In this document: piece by piece, positions 39,980 to 48,791 of the stretch
How positions within the stretch are numbered: the first letter of the stretch is position 1
Layout: every line of letters starts with the position of its first letter
Source of the DNA: Treponema sp.
Lineage (GTDB): Bacteria > Spirochaetota > Spirochaetia > Treponematales > Treponemataceae
DNA: 64,000 nt
Reading direction: 5' to 3'
NCBI GenBank assembly: GCA_017470605.1
Contig: JAFUYH010000004.1
Location: forward strand, 62,001-126,000
Notes under the pieces: model-generated
The model's database searches: none
The model's input: the letters and a program-made list of their open reading frames with translations, nothing else
What the model was told of the DNA's origin: nothing
Program-made: the position numbers and the translations under genes

Positions 39980-40022
39980 ATTTCTATTATATCATAGAGA
40001 CAGTGTATTAAAAAGAAAAATT

Positions 40023-40481
40023 TCAGACTTCGTTTATCTTTGTCATCATTGCATGGAGTGAACGCAAAAGTTCCCCTGCCTTATTTGCATCCAGAAAATT
40101 ATAGCACATCATCTGCCTTGGAACATCACCGCATTTTTCGCGCATTTTTCTTCCGGCATCCGTAAGCTTTATAAAAACAGTTCTTTCATCTTCCTTGCTT
40201 CTATTTCTTGTTACCAGCCCCTGAGTTTCCATTTTTTTCAAGAGCGGAGTAAGTGTCCCAGAATCCAGATACAGTCTTGTTCCCAGTTCTTTTATCGTTA
40301 CATTGTCTTTTTCCCACAGACCAAGCAGTGTAATATACGAAGTATATGTAAGTCCCAGAGGTTCAAGAATAGGAGTATACTTTCTGATTATCTCTTTTGA
40401 ACATACATAGAGAGCAAAACAAATCTGATTATCAAGAGAAAGCGGATTAAATTCACCAACTGCATCATTCATATTTTCCAT
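40023..40481 (-). CDS. OhrR-like MarR-family peroxide-sensing repressor
   Basis: The 152-aa MarR protein starts MENMNDAVGEFNPLSLDNQI at 40481 after GGAAGG; it shows 'LDNQICFALYVCSKEIIRKY', in which the first Cys sits exactly where OhrR/MgrA-type sensors carry the reactive cysteine, and the winged helix 'LDSGTLTPLLKKMETQGLVTRNRSKEDERTVFIKLT'. A second Cys (VCSK) lies close by. It is divergent from a glutathione peroxidase with OhrR-box-like operators between them. It probably represses the peroxidase gene and itself until oxidised by an organic peroxide. Confidence 0.85.
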   Translation of the reverse strand: MENMNDAVGEFNPLSLDNQICFALYVCSKEIIRKYTPILEPLGLTYTSYITLLGLWEKDNVTIKELGTRLYLDSGTLTPLLKKMETQGLVTRNRSKEDERTVFIKLTDAGRKMREKCGDVPRQMMCYNFLDANKAGELLRSLHAMMTKINEV

Positions 40482-40509
40482 TAGAACACCTTCCAGTAAA
40501 AATCTTTTA

Positions 40510-40588
40510 AAATTGTACACAATTTAATTGACAATTTCAAGAATAAAATGTATATTATTTTTAGAAATTGATTGTGTACAATTTAATT
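40510..40588. promoter_or_regulatory. OhrR-type operators between regulator and peroxidase
   Basis: ACAATTTAATT occurs at 40519-40529 and 40578-40588, each preceded by TAC or GT bases so that AATTGTACACAATT (40511-40524) and TTGTGTACAATT (40572-40583) are near-palindromes. They resemble the Bacillus OhrR box (TACAATTAAATTGTA). Their placement close to each gene's start suggests dual repression. Confidence 0.6.
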
Positions 40589-40617
40589 TCTTGAAAATCT
40601 ATTTAAGAGGTGATATT

Positions 40618-41097
40618 ATGGCTTTGTACGATTTATCTGTTAAGGCAAGAAACGGAAATGATGTTTCTCTGAAAGACTATGAAGGAAAAGTTCTTCTTAT
40701 TGTAAACACTGCAACAGGCTGCGGTTTTACCCCCCAGTATAAGGGACTTCAGGAATTGTATGACAAGTACAAGGATAAAGGATTTGAAATTCTTGACTTC
40801 CCATGCAATCAGTTTGCAAATCAGGCTCCTGGAAATGATGAAGAAATTCATACATTCTGTACAGGCCGTTTTGGAATTACTTTCCCTCAGTTTGCAAAGA
40901 TTGATGTAAACGGAAAAGATGAGTCTCCACTTTACACCTATCTTAAGAGCCAGCAGAAAGGTATGCTTGGTTCTAAAATCAAGTGGAACTTTACAAAATT
41001 TCTGGTTGCAAAAGACGGAAGTGTGATTGAACGTTTTGCACCAACAGATACACCAGAAAAAATTGATGCTTATATTGCAAAAGAACTTGAAAAATAG
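40618..41097 (+). CDS. Glutathione peroxidase-family thiol peroxidase
   Basis: The 159-aa protein has the start MALYDLSVKARNGNDVSLKD at 40618 after GAGGTGATATT (the longer frame has no site). The active-site Cys is in LIVNTATGCGFTPQYKGLQE, and 'ILDFPCNQFANQAPGNDEEI' carries the Gln and resolving-type Cys; 'KWNFTKFLVAKDGSVIERF' holds the Trp/Asn. It has Cys and not selenocysteine. Probably thioredoxin-dependent peroxide reduction in the cytoplasm. Divergent OhrR-like gene supports an organic hydroperoxide defence role. Confidence 0.92.
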   Translation: MALYDLSVKARNGNDVSLKDYEGKVLLIVNTATGCGFTPQYKGLQELYDKYKDKGFEILDFPCNQFANQAPGNDEEIHTFCTGRFGITFPQFAKIDVNGKDESPLYTYLKSQQKGMLGSKIKWNFTKFLVAKDGSVIERFAPTDTPEKIDAYIAKELEK

Positions 41098-41172
41098 CAG
41101 ACTTTAAGCCTCACGCATCACTCATCATGCCGCAAAAAGGCAAGCCTTGCTAGAAAGTAAACAGGAGTTTTT

Positions 41173-41415
41173 ATGACACACACTTACAAAACTCAAAATA
41201 CCTGTTCAACACAGATTACATTTGATAAGGATGAAAACGGCATCATTACAAATGTAGTTTTTACAAACGGCTGCAACGGAAACCTTAAGGCAATTGCAAA
41301 ACTGGTTAATGGAAAAAGCGCAGAAGAAATTAATGCGCTGCTGGCAGGAAATACTTGTGGCCGCCGGCCTACATCCTGTGCAGACCAGCTGGCCAAAGCA
41401 GTGATGAGTGTGTAG
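41173..41415 (+). CDS. TSCPD-domain protein (TIGR03905-like)
   Basis: The 80-aa protein contains FDKDENGIITNVVFTNGCNG, 'NLKAIAKLVNGKSAEEINALLAGNTCG', and the terminal signature RRPTSCADQLAKAVMSV. TSCPD proteins share a domain with the C-terminus of B12-dependent ribonucleotide reductases and contain conserved Cys residues (three visible: NGCNG, NTCG, SCAD). Exact role unclear. AGGAG precedes the ATG. It follows the peroxidase gene by 75 bases and could share its transcript. Confidence 0.85.
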   Translation: MTHTYKTQNTCSTQITFDKDENGIITNVVFTNGCNGNLKAIAKLVNGKSAEEINALLAGNTCGRRPTSCADQLAKAVMSV

Positions 41416-41512
41416 GTGATTTCGACAGGCTCATGCGCCGTGCATGGGCCATGCCCGTGCATGAGCGGGGGGGCGGGGCATTACAGGGGCGGGCATATCA
41501 TTCTAACCTGTC

Positions 41513-41535
41513 ATTGCCCGGCGTGACCGGGCAAT
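41513..41535. terminator. Hairpin downstream of the TSCPD and esterase genes
   Basis: ATTGCCCG-7-CGGGCAAT is a perfect 8-pair GC-rich stem between convergent genes. A 100-base stretch before it is GC-rich with short reiterations (CATGGGCCATGCCCGTGCATG) and no gene. Confidence 0.5.
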
Positions 41536-41545
41536 CTTCTGTCTA

Positions 41546-42796
41546 CTACAAAGAATATCCCATGCAAACAATCGTAAAGCCCTTGGATTCAGAACCAGGG
41601 GCCATTTTTATTTCTACAGTATGCTGGTCGGCAGTTTTTTCATCTATGATAAGGCGGGCTTCGCAGTTATTCCAGCCGTTTGCGGCTCCTCCGTCATAAG
41701 TGTCCACTTTTTTTCCATCAACATAAACTTCTGCACTTCCAAACTTTTCAGAAAGCCAGCTTCCCTGAACCTTGTAAGTAAGGATAAGATTTTTGCACTT
41801 AATATCCATCTTAAAGCTTTCGCCTTTTGAAGAAGCTGATTTATACCAGTTATTTGGAAAATCGCCCTTGTTTGTCTTTTTTAAAGTCTGAGTGGCAGTA
41901 TCTTTTTTATTAAAGGCACCGGCAGAAATACGGACATTTTCATCATCACTAGTAATCATCTTCATTCCGCTAAAAGAAGGAGTCTTTATGCAGTCTTCTG
42001 GAACTGATACCTGAGCATCTTTTTCAGCCTTATCAACTGTAGAAATCAGGTTCATAAGGCTGTCAGACATAAACTGATGACCAGATTTTGTAGGATGAAC
42101 GTTATCTGTGTAATAATCTTTTTGGCTGAAGGTCTTTTTAGAAAGAGCACTTTTTACAACCGGAAGAATATCAACCTGAGGAATCTGATAATGACTGGCA
42201 ATCGGCTTTTTCTGGGCAGCAGTGTTTCCGTAAGTTGCAGCTGAATAAAGGGCGATTACTGCTGTATCAGGACTTGCCAGAAGGGCATCGCGGACAAGGG
42301 CTTCAAATCCTCTTGCAGAAAAGTCATCTCCGCCATCGTTTACGGCAAATTCAATAATCAGAATATCTGGATTTCCGCCAAGAACATCTACAACATCCTG
42401 TTTATAGCGCACGATTCCAAGCTGAGAAGGAGTTCCGCTTAATCCGGCTCCGTCAAAAACAAGGTTTTCACCTTTTCCAGGTGCGTACTCTGCTTTAAGA
42501 GCTCGGAAAAACTGATAGGCATAGCCGTCTGTGAATTTTTCAGGGCCGGCGCCTTCTGTTACAGAACCGCCCAAAGTTGCAAGACTTACTTTTTCTCCAT
42601 TCTTTATTTTTTCCAGCGCATTTTTGAGACGATAATTATTTCCTGTAGAAACCAGAGTGTCATTCATCATCTTCTGATAGTCACTGTCACTGATTTTAAA
42701 CGGATGCGAAGAGGCACTGCTGCCAGACGCTGCATTTGCACAAGACATCATAATACTTGCTCCTAATACCATTCCAAATAATTTCTTGATTTTCAT
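41546..42796 (-). CDS. SGNH/GDSL-type esterase lipoprotein with C-terminal beta domain
   Basis: The 416-aa protein begins MKIKKLFGMVLGASIMMSCA, a lipoprotein signal. The catalytic Ser block is SLATLGGSVTEGAGPEKFTD (GGS in place of GDS), Asn block 'IEFAVNDGGDDFSARGFE', and Asp-His block KDYYTDNVHPTKSGHQFMSD. The C-terminal 130 residues are a strand-rich module (AEVYVDGKKVDTYDGGAANG) like the extra domain of CE2/CE3-like acetyl-xylan esterases. It would deacetylate plant polysaccharide at the cell surface. Strong AGGAGGAAAA site. Confidence 0.82.
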   Translation of the reverse strand: MKIKKLFGMVLGASIMMSCANAASGSSASSHPFKISDSDYQKMMNDTLVSTGNNYRLKNALEKIKNGEKVSLATLGGSVTEGAGPEKFTDGYAYQFFRALKAEYAPGKGENLVFDGAGLSGTPSQLGIVRYKQDVVDVLGGNPDILIIEFAVNDGGDDFSARGFEALVRDALLASPDTAVIALYSAATYGNTAAQKKPIASHYQIPQVDILPVVKSALSKKTFSQKDYYTDNVHPTKSGHQFMSDSLMNLISTVDKAEKDAQVSVPEDCIKTPSFSGMKMITSDDENVRISAGAFNKKDTATQTLKKTNKGDFPNNWYKSASSKGESFKMDIKCKNLILTYKVQGSWLSEKFGSAEVYVDGKKVDTYDGGAANGWNNCEARLIIDEKTADQHTVEIKMAPGSESKGFTIVCMGYSL

Positions 42797-42812
42797 TTTT
42801 CCTCCTAAGTAA

Positions 42813-42877
42813 GGCCGCCCGGTAGGCGGCCGGTGATAGATTGAAAAGCGTTAAAAAAAATGCGCAAGCATTTTTTT
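42813..42877 (-). terminator. Terminator of the pyr operon plus GC-rich hairpin
   Basis: AAAAAAATGC-GCAA-GCATTTTTTT (42854-42877) is a perfect stem with T/A runs on both sides, just past the pyrKD stop. A second perfect hairpin, GGCCGCC-5-GGCGGCC, follows at 42813-42831 next to the esterase's ribosome site. Confidence 0.8.
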
Positions 42878-42890
42878 AGCTTATCCATCA

Positions 42891-44762
42891 TTATTTCTGA
42901 ATCAGCCCTCTCATTTCTTCTATGTTATGATAGCCTTTCCGCTTCATAAAGGCTTCAAGACCATCTATAACTTCTATCATCGTATACGGATTTGCAAAAG
43001 TGTTTGTTCCAACCTGAACAGCACTTGCTCCCGCCATAATGAATTCCACAGCGTCTTCCCAAGTTGCAATTCCTCCTATTGCAATTACCGGCACACGCTT
43101 TTCTTCCGGCAGTTTATTGATTGCTTCCACAACCTCGTAAACAAGCCGCACTGCGATAGGACGAACAGCAGGACCTCCAAAACCAGCCTTGAGCTTATCA
43201 AAAACCGGTACCCCGCGTTCAATATCAATCGCAATTCCCTGAAAACTGTTGCAAAGGCTTATTCCATCAGCCCCGGCTTCTATACATGAAAGGACAACTT
43301 TTTCCAGTTCATGAGATTGAGGGGTCAGCTTTACCAGAAGCGGCTTTTTTGTAACCGCACGAACTGCCTGAACAGCCTGAGCAGCCCCAGTGCAGGTCAT
43401 TCCAAAAGCGGCTCCGCCCGCACTTACATTCGGACAGGAAATATTCAATTCAATCATAGGAACTTCGGTTTTATCCAGAAGTTTTGCCCCCTCCACATAA
43501 GTTTCCAGAGATGAACCAGAAAGATTTGCAATGGTAACAGGCTTTAGAGCCAGCATTTGCGGAAGCTCTTCCTTTATAAAATGAGGAATTCCAGGATTCT
43601 GCAGCCCGATTGAATTCATAAGGCCGGCAGGAGTTTCATGCAGGCGGATTCCGTCATTTCCCTGGCGGGCTTCAAGAGTAAGCCCCTTGCTGGAAATTCC
43701 CCCCAGACGATTTACATCAAAAAGTGATTCATATTCAGTTCCAAAACCAAAGGTTCCCGAACTTCCTATTACAGGATTTGCAAAATGTACGCCCGCAATA
43801 TTTACGCTCAAATCAGGCTTTTCACCTTCTGCAAGTGCTTCTCGGCGGGGCTGAACTTTTATGCCCGCAACTTCTGTAACGGGATTAAAAAGCAGGATTG
43901 AACCGTCAAAAACAGGGCCGTCCTTACAGCAGCGCTTTTTACCTTCTGTAGTGTCAATTACACAGCCAAGGCAAACGCCAACGCCGCAGGCCATGTGGGC
44001 TTCCATGCTGAGATAGGAGCGCACGCCTGCTTCTCGGCAGATTTTCTGAACGTAGGCCAGCATAGGAGTCGGGCCACAGGCATAAAGGGCATCATAATTT
44101 CCCTGCCTGAGACTTTCTGCCGTAAGGGCAGCAGGCAACATTCCATGGACACCAACAGAACCGTCATCGGTAGTTATAATCACTTTGTCTGCATTCAGAT
44201 TTTCAAGGCCGTAAGAGCCGCTTTTGAACGATGCAAAAAAGTCATAAGATTTAGGAGGAAGAGTCTGGGCAAAGCCCGCAACAGGAGCCACGCCAATTCC
44301 GCCGCCTACTATACATACTTTTTTATCTGATGAAGAAGGAAATGGAAAACGGTTCCCGCAAGGGCCAATCAGATTTACCAAATCACCAAAATCCAGAGAA
44401 CAGAGTTCGCGAGTTCCCTTGCCTTTGAGCAGAATTAGGAAAGTGAGTTCTATTGCACCGGCATATTTTTCTGTGCCGTATAATTCACGGCTGTCTGATG
44501 CAGAAAGCTGGCGCGAATTATAAACGCTGATCGGGCGGCCAAGCAGCACATCTGAACGAAGTGCATGAAGCATGTAAAACTGACCGGCAGCAGGCTCTCC
44601 ACCGCAAACAGCCCCCTTTGCAGTAAATTTTGCCCCTGTAGAAACAAGAACTTTTAAGCTGTAAACGCTTCCAAAAGGAACTGCCCCCACCACAGGTACA
44701 CATTCCGAAACAAATCCCTGAGCATAAAGAGGAAGCGGTTCTCCGTGACAATCTCTAATCAT
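42891..44762 (-). CDS. pyrKD: Fused dihydroorotate dehydrogenase: PyrK electron-transfer plus PyrD catalytic domains
   Basis: The 623-aa protein joins two normally separate subunits. Residues 1-290 are PyrK: FAD/NAD-binding ('LIGPCGNRFPFPSSSDKKVCIVGGGIGVAPVAGFA') and a [2Fe-2S] Cys set in MACGVGVCLGCVIDTTEGKK with 'RCCKDGPVF'. Residues 310-623 are class 1B PyrD: 'VNIAGVHFANPVIGSSGTFGFGTEY', 'HETPAGLMNSIGLQNPG', 'ELNISCPNVSAGG' (active Cys in SCPN), and 'VPVIAIGGIATWEDAVEFIMAGASAVQVGT'. It oxidises dihydroorotate and passes electrons to NAD. It lies 21 bases after pyrF. Confidence 0.92.
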   Translation of the reverse strand: MIRDCHGEPLPLYAQGFVSECVPVVGAVPFGSVYSLKVLVSTGAKFTAKGAVCGGEPAAGQFYMLHALRSDVLLGRPISVYNSRQLSASDSRELYGTEKYAGAIELTFLILLKGKGTRELCSLDFGDLVNLIGPCGNRFPFPSSSDKKVCIVGGGIGVAPVAGFAQTLPPKSYDFFASFKSGSYGLENLNADKVIITTDDGSVGVHGMLPAALTAESLRQGNYDALYACGPTPMLAYVQKICREAGVRSYLSMEAHMACGVGVCLGCVIDTTEGKKRCCKDGPVFDGSILLFNPVTEVAGIKVQPRREALAEGEKPDLSVNIAGVHFANPVIGSSGTFGFGTEYESLFDVNRLGGISSKGLTLEARQGNDGIRLHETPAGLMNSIGLQNPGIPHFIKEELPQMLALKPVTIANLSGSSLETYVEGAKLLDKTEVPMIELNISCPNVSAGGAAFGMTCTGAAQAVQAVRAVTKKPLLVKLTPQSHELEKVVLSCIEAGADGISLCNSFQGIAIDIERGVPVFDKLKAGFGGPAVRPIAVRLVYEVVEAINKLPEEKRVPVIAIGGIATWEDAVEFIMAGASAVQVGTNTFANPYTMIEVIDGLEAFMKRKGYHNIEEMRGLIQK

Positions 44763-44783
44763 AAAGTCTCCTAATAATATCTT

Positions 44784-45755
44784 CTACAAACTGGCTTTTG
44801 CGCTCAGCAAATCTTCTTTGCTGAATAAGGCTGCACGGGCCGCAGCGTCTGCAATGTCATTCATTGTAAGGCTGCCCCCTTCCCGCGCCCCTGCAATCTT
44901 TTCATCCTTTTTCCAGGCACAGAGAATGCCCCGCGAAGAATTCACAGTGCCCCCGGCCTTATCAAGCAGGGTCGCCGCAATGCGCGCTGCTCCCCCCTGC
45001 GCACCATAGCCCGGAATCAAAAAGAAAGTCTCTGCATATTTATCACGCAACCAGCGCGCATCTGCTTCTTGCGTAGCACCCACAACGGCACCGAAAATGC
45101 CGCAGGTCTGCTCTTTGTAATCGGCGCACTCGTCACGCCACTGTCTGCCGATTCGCTCAATTTCGTTGCCAACGCGCTCCAGCAAAAGCCCGCCAGTGCC
45201 CTCCGCACCACCGGCGCCCCCCGCAAGCCTCTGATGCTCAATATCCCTCATGCCAGGGTTACTGGTACAGAGCAAAACAAAAGCCCCTTTTCCCCCTTTT
45301 TCTGGCGAAGAATAAGCCGTAAAAGGCTGCAGGGTATCAAAACCCATGTATGGATTTATCGTAATAATGTCAGTTTCAAAATCGCCGGAAAAATGAGCTT
45401 TTGCATAAGCGTCAGATGTGGCGCCTATATCGCCCCTTTTTATGTCAGATATGGCGAGTAAACCTCCTCCAGACTGAGAGCGGATATATTTCAAAGTTTC
45501 AGCATAAACTTTCATGCCTTCAAGGCCCATTGCCTCGTAATAGGCAATCTGCACCTTAAAGCAGCAGGCAGACTTGTCTGCAACAACGCGGTCAATAATT
45601 GCCTTGTTATAAGCCAGCACTGCGGCCGGGGCACTCTGGTAAGTGCGAAGAATATTTTCTGGAATATAAGAAGGATCTGTATCCAATCCTACACAAAGTG
45701 GACCATTTTTTAAGGAAAGCTCCTGCAGGAGCTGCATATTATGTTTCTTACTCAT
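44784..45755 (-). CDS. pyrF: Orotidine 5'-phosphate decarboxylase (type 2)
   Basis: The 323-aa enzyme makes UMP. It starts MSKKHNMQLLQELSLKNGPL at 45755. The substrate/active-site strand reads CVGLDTDPSYIPENILRTYQ, and the Asp-Lys-Asp catalytic set is in GGLLAISDIKRGDIGATSDA. 'GAFVLLCTSNPGMRDIEHQRL' and 'GAVVGATQEADARWLRDKYAETFFLIPGYGAQGG' follow, as in type 2 (TIGR02127) enzymes; the length is that of the type, with a Gly/Ala-rich insertion. It is first in a pyrF-pyrKD operon. Confidence 0.93.
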   Translation of the reverse strand: MSKKHNMQLLQELSLKNGPLCVGLDTDPSYIPENILRTYQSAPAAVLAYNKAIIDRVVADKSACCFKVQIAYYEAMGLEGMKVYAETLKYIRSQSGGGLLAISDIKRGDIGATSDAYAKAHFSGDFETDIITINPYMGFDTLQPFTAYSSPEKGGKGAFVLLCTSNPGMRDIEHQRLAGGAGGAEGTGGLLLERVGNEIERIGRQWRDECADYKEQTCGIFGAVVGATQEADARWLRDKYAETFFLIPGYGAQGGAARIAATLLDKAGGTVNSSRGILCAWKKDEKIAGAREGGSLTMNDIADAAARAALFSKEDLLSAKASL

Positions 45756-45779
45756 GCCTAAAATATACTCAAAATCCAA

Positions 45780-46265
45780 GTTGATTACAACACAGTCATT
45801 ATAACACTCTGGTCACCCCAAGGTTTTCGCTCAAGGCATCCGCAAGTAAGCAAATTTTAAGAAAAAGTCATATAAATTGATAATTTTCAACAATTTATAT
45901 GACCAGATGATGATGAAAAAAAAGATGTTTTTATAAAATGGCCGACAAAATTATGGAAATCTTGCATTTTGTAGGCTAAAAACCATAAAAATCACAAGAA
46001 AGATCAAGCCAAGAAGTCAACTTTTCCCTTCCGATAGAAAAAAAATCATATAAAATGCCCATTTAGAGCAAAATATATGATTTTTTATAAAAATTCACCA
46101 AGCTTCACTTCAAATCCAGCCTACAAAATCCCAAAAAGCACCATTTCTGTAGGCCCTCTCGCAAAACAAACTCAAAAAAAAACAGAAGCAGCCCCACTCG
46201 CAAAATCAAGAAAGCCTCACCTCAGCCCCCCCCAAAAAAAACGCCTTCACCTGCCGCATGCCGTT
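45780..46265. other. 485-bp gene-free region with three inverted repeats
   Basis: No ORF is supported. Perfect inverted repeats: GTCATATAAATTG-11-CAATTTATATGAC (45867-45903); AAAAAATCATATA-21-TATATGATTTTTT (46040-46086), terminator-like on either strand; and ATTTTGTAGGCT near 45969 with AGCCTACAAAAT near 46118, about 150 bases apart, which could form a long-range stem enclosing the second hairpin. The layout hints at a structured RNA or remnants of a mobile element between the lipoprotein operon end and pyrF. Confidence 0.45.
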
Positions 46266-48779
46266 TTAAGGATTCGACCCACCATTAGCCCCAGCGTTGC
46301 GGACAACGCGGAAGCCAAGCTTATTTTCACGAGTATCAGCATATATGTCAGAGACAGGTTCATTTTCTGATGCATCAAACTTACAACGTTGGTAATCAGT
46401 ATAATAATTTTGACACCATTCATCGTATGCTCCGGAAAGCAAATCCGGATTAATAGTCTTGATGTTCTGATATTCTGCTGTTGTTGGAAGACGATAACCA
46501 TTTGCAGAAAGGTCATAGCTAAATGAGGCTGCATCTAAATCATATGTAGAAATATCATTATGACTTTCAAGATCAGTTTGATTGTAGTAATACTTTCCAG
46601 TTCCGTCCATTGAAATATTTCCCCACGTTGTCCAAGGACTACCTGCTGCAGTTATTTCATTATTATCACTTAAACTGTAAACAGGAGTTAAACCCTCTGC
46701 TTCACTAAGGAGATTACAATAAACAATAGCATCCAGCCATGTTACAAAATATGCAGGGGTGTTTTTCTTATCTTCCTCTGAAGTTTCAGTTGGAATCAAG
46801 GCAGAGTTGCTTTGAGCCACACCATAATATGTCATTAACTGTTCATATTCATACTGAGTTACCATATGAGAACAAACTTCCAAATTAGGAATTGTAAGAG
46901 TTCCGGCATTATAATCGTTGTCATTTTCAACAGTGCCTACATGGTTGTCCGTTGAAAATGTACCACCAGTAACAGTTACAAAATCATCAGAGTTAGAGCT
47001 ACTACCGTTACCCCCACTTCCACCTGTAGAACCAACATACACAGGGCGAATAGGATGCTTTTCCCATTCATCAGTAGTTGTTGTTTTTATGATTTCTGTC
47101 TCAATTGGCTCATATTGATCTACGAAGAAGAAACAATAAGCGTTTTGATCTCTTCCTCCATAGGAATCTCCATAATAGGTTGAAGACCATAAATAAACAT
47201 CATTGTTATCAGCCGGAATAAAAATATGTGGCTCCGTATTAACGTCATAACCATCTCTTTTATACTCTTCAATGTTATTTAATCCACAACCCGCTAAAAT
47301 ATCTTTATCGTTTTCATTTTTTGCTTTGAAAGCAATATAACCACTAACTCCACTTCCATTATAAGATGTAACAGGCTCAAAATAACAATAATTATAGAGT
47401 TCTTCAAATTGTTCTTTTGTTGGCATACACCAATCAGCACCAAAATTAATTGTTGCCAAATCATTTTCAGAAGGCATAGTATCACCAGCTGAAAGTTGAG
47501 TTAAATCAACACCGCCGTCCATCCATTCATATTGAGTACCAATATCCGTCACACTAGTAGCCCCCACATTCATATTAGCCCACAAAGTACCGCTTGGAAG
47601 GCCCAGATTTACATAAGCTAAGCCATCAGGGGTACCAGAACTATTTCCACCGCCCCCCTGTGCAACAAAATTAGCATATAACTCAAGGTCGCCGATAGAG
47701 CCCTGTGTTATTTGTGTAATTTTGTTTTCGTTTGTGAATTCGCTGGATTTGTACCAAGCATCAAAAGTATAACCAGGGAGGGAAGGTGTTGGCAGAATAA
47801 AGGTTTCTGATTTTCGTGAATAAACGGAAGGCAAGACTGTGGTGGCCGGGTCAAAGGTGAGACTTTCCAATTCAGTAGCATCGAAACCCGCAGTACCTTC
47901 CCAATAACTATAAGTAATAGTATATAATTCATCCAAATCCAAATTGAGTGTTTTTTTGGTGGTGAAATTGTTTTCGACACGAACAGTATTTTCTACAGTA
48001 TTTATTGGTTCATCAAATCCGTCCTGAAAGAACTCAAAAAGAAGATAATACTTTCCGGCTGTAACACCACCACTTGAGCTTGAAGAAGTGTTGGCAGTTT
48101 TGAAATTGATTCTTTTATAAGTTTCTCCTTCCACAGTACTGATAGGATTTTTGGTATCTGTCGGTGTATAGGTTTTTGTAATCCTGGCAGTTGTCGAAGT
48201 TGATTTTTCTTTTAAGGTTGCGACAACTCTATCAGCGTTTCCGGTAAAATCAACTGTAATATCAATAATACCGTAAGGATATGAACTTGTGTTTGTCGTA
48301 GCTAGAGTAAAACTGAGTGCATGTGTCATTCCAGGTTTGACTTCTACAGTTGTCATTCCAGAAAATTCAAAATCATATAGTGTTGCATAAAGAATAAAAT
48401 TCCAGACTCCAGGAGTGATTTCAAATGTTTTGGTACATAAATCTTCGTATGAGGTTGCCTTTGGATTATAAAGACCAAAAAGAGTAGTGTAATCAGTTGG
48501 TTTTGTAGTTGGAGTGACTTTGTTAGTTTCCATTCCTTTAATGTAAAGAGCGGTCAGATCATCACGGTTATAAACAGGATTAATTGTTCTAGACTCATTT
48601 TCAAAGTTGATATCACCAAAGGTTATATAAGTTTTTCCATCCTCAGAAGGTCTTGTTGTAACAGCAGGAGTATTAGTTGAATTTTCTGCAAGAGACAGAT
48701 TTTCAATTTTACTAAGAGAGTTTTCGCAGGAAATAAATAAAAGAGAAACAAGTGATATTAATAATATGATTTTTTTCAT
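46266..48779 (-). CDS. Surface lipoprotein with InlB-type repeat, FISUMP-like and sulfatase-modifying-factor-like domains
   Basis: The 837-aa lipoprotein (MKKIILLISLVSLLFISCEN, lipobox FISC) has, in order: an N-terminal beta domain (60-300); an InlB/Flg_new repeat ('LPTPSLPGYTFDAWYKSSEFTNENKITQ', about 330-370); a Gly-rich linker; a FISUMP-like domain (VNLGLPSGTLWANMNVGATS ... 'LWSSTYYGDSYGGRDQNAYCFFF ... HPIRPVY'); and a formylglycine-generating-enzyme-like domain ('DDFVTVTGGTFS', ANGYRLPTTAEYQNIKTINP, 'KLGFRVVRNA'). Such FGE-like domains in surface proteins usually bind ligands, without catalysis. Last gene of a three-lipoprotein operon. Confidence 0.8.
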   Translation of the reverse strand: MKKIILLISLVSLLFISCENSLSKIENLSLAENSTNTPAVTTRPSEDGKTYITFGDINFENESRTINPVYNRDDLTALYIKGMETNKVTPTTKPTDYTTLFGLYNPKATSYEDLCTKTFEITPGVWNFILYATLYDFEFSGMTTVEVKPGMTHALSFTLATTNTSSYPYGIIDITVDFTGNADRVVATLKEKSTSTTARITKTYTPTDTKNPISTVEGETYKRINFKTANTSSSSSGGVTAGKYYLLFEFFQDGFDEPINTVENTVRVENNFTTKKTLNLDLDELYTITYSYWEGTAGFDATELESLTFDPATTVLPSVYSRKSETFILPTPSLPGYTFDAWYKSSEFTNENKITQITQGSIGDLELYANFVAQGGGGNSSGTPDGLAYVNLGLPSGTLWANMNVGATSVTDIGTQYEWMDGGVDLTQLSAGDTMPSENDLATINFGADWCMPTKEQFEELYNYCYFEPVTSYNGSGVSGYIAFKAKNENDKDILAGCGLNNIEEYKRDGYDVNTEPHIFIPADNNDVYLWSSTYYGDSYGGRDQNAYCFFFVDQYEPIETEIIKTTTTDEWEKHPIRPVYVGSTGGSGGNGSSSNSDDFVTVTGGTFSTDNHVGTVENDNDYNAGTLTIPNLEVCSHMVTQYEYEQLMTYYGVAQSNSALIPTETSEEDKKNTPAYFVTWLDAIVYCNLLSEAEGLTPVYSLSDNNEITAAGSPWTTWGNISMDGTGKYYYNQTDLESHNDISTYDLDAASFSYDLSANGYRLPTTAEYQNIKTINPDLLSGAYDEWCQNYYTDYQRCKFDASENEPVSDIYADTRENKLGFRVVRNAGANGGSNP

Positions 48780-48791
48780 TTTATCCTTCTC

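Noticed and set aside
41416..41512. GC-rich reiterations CATGGGCCATGCCCGTGCATG after the TSCPD gene
   Set aside because: No second copy in the window and no coding or structural pattern beyond short overlapping palindromes.
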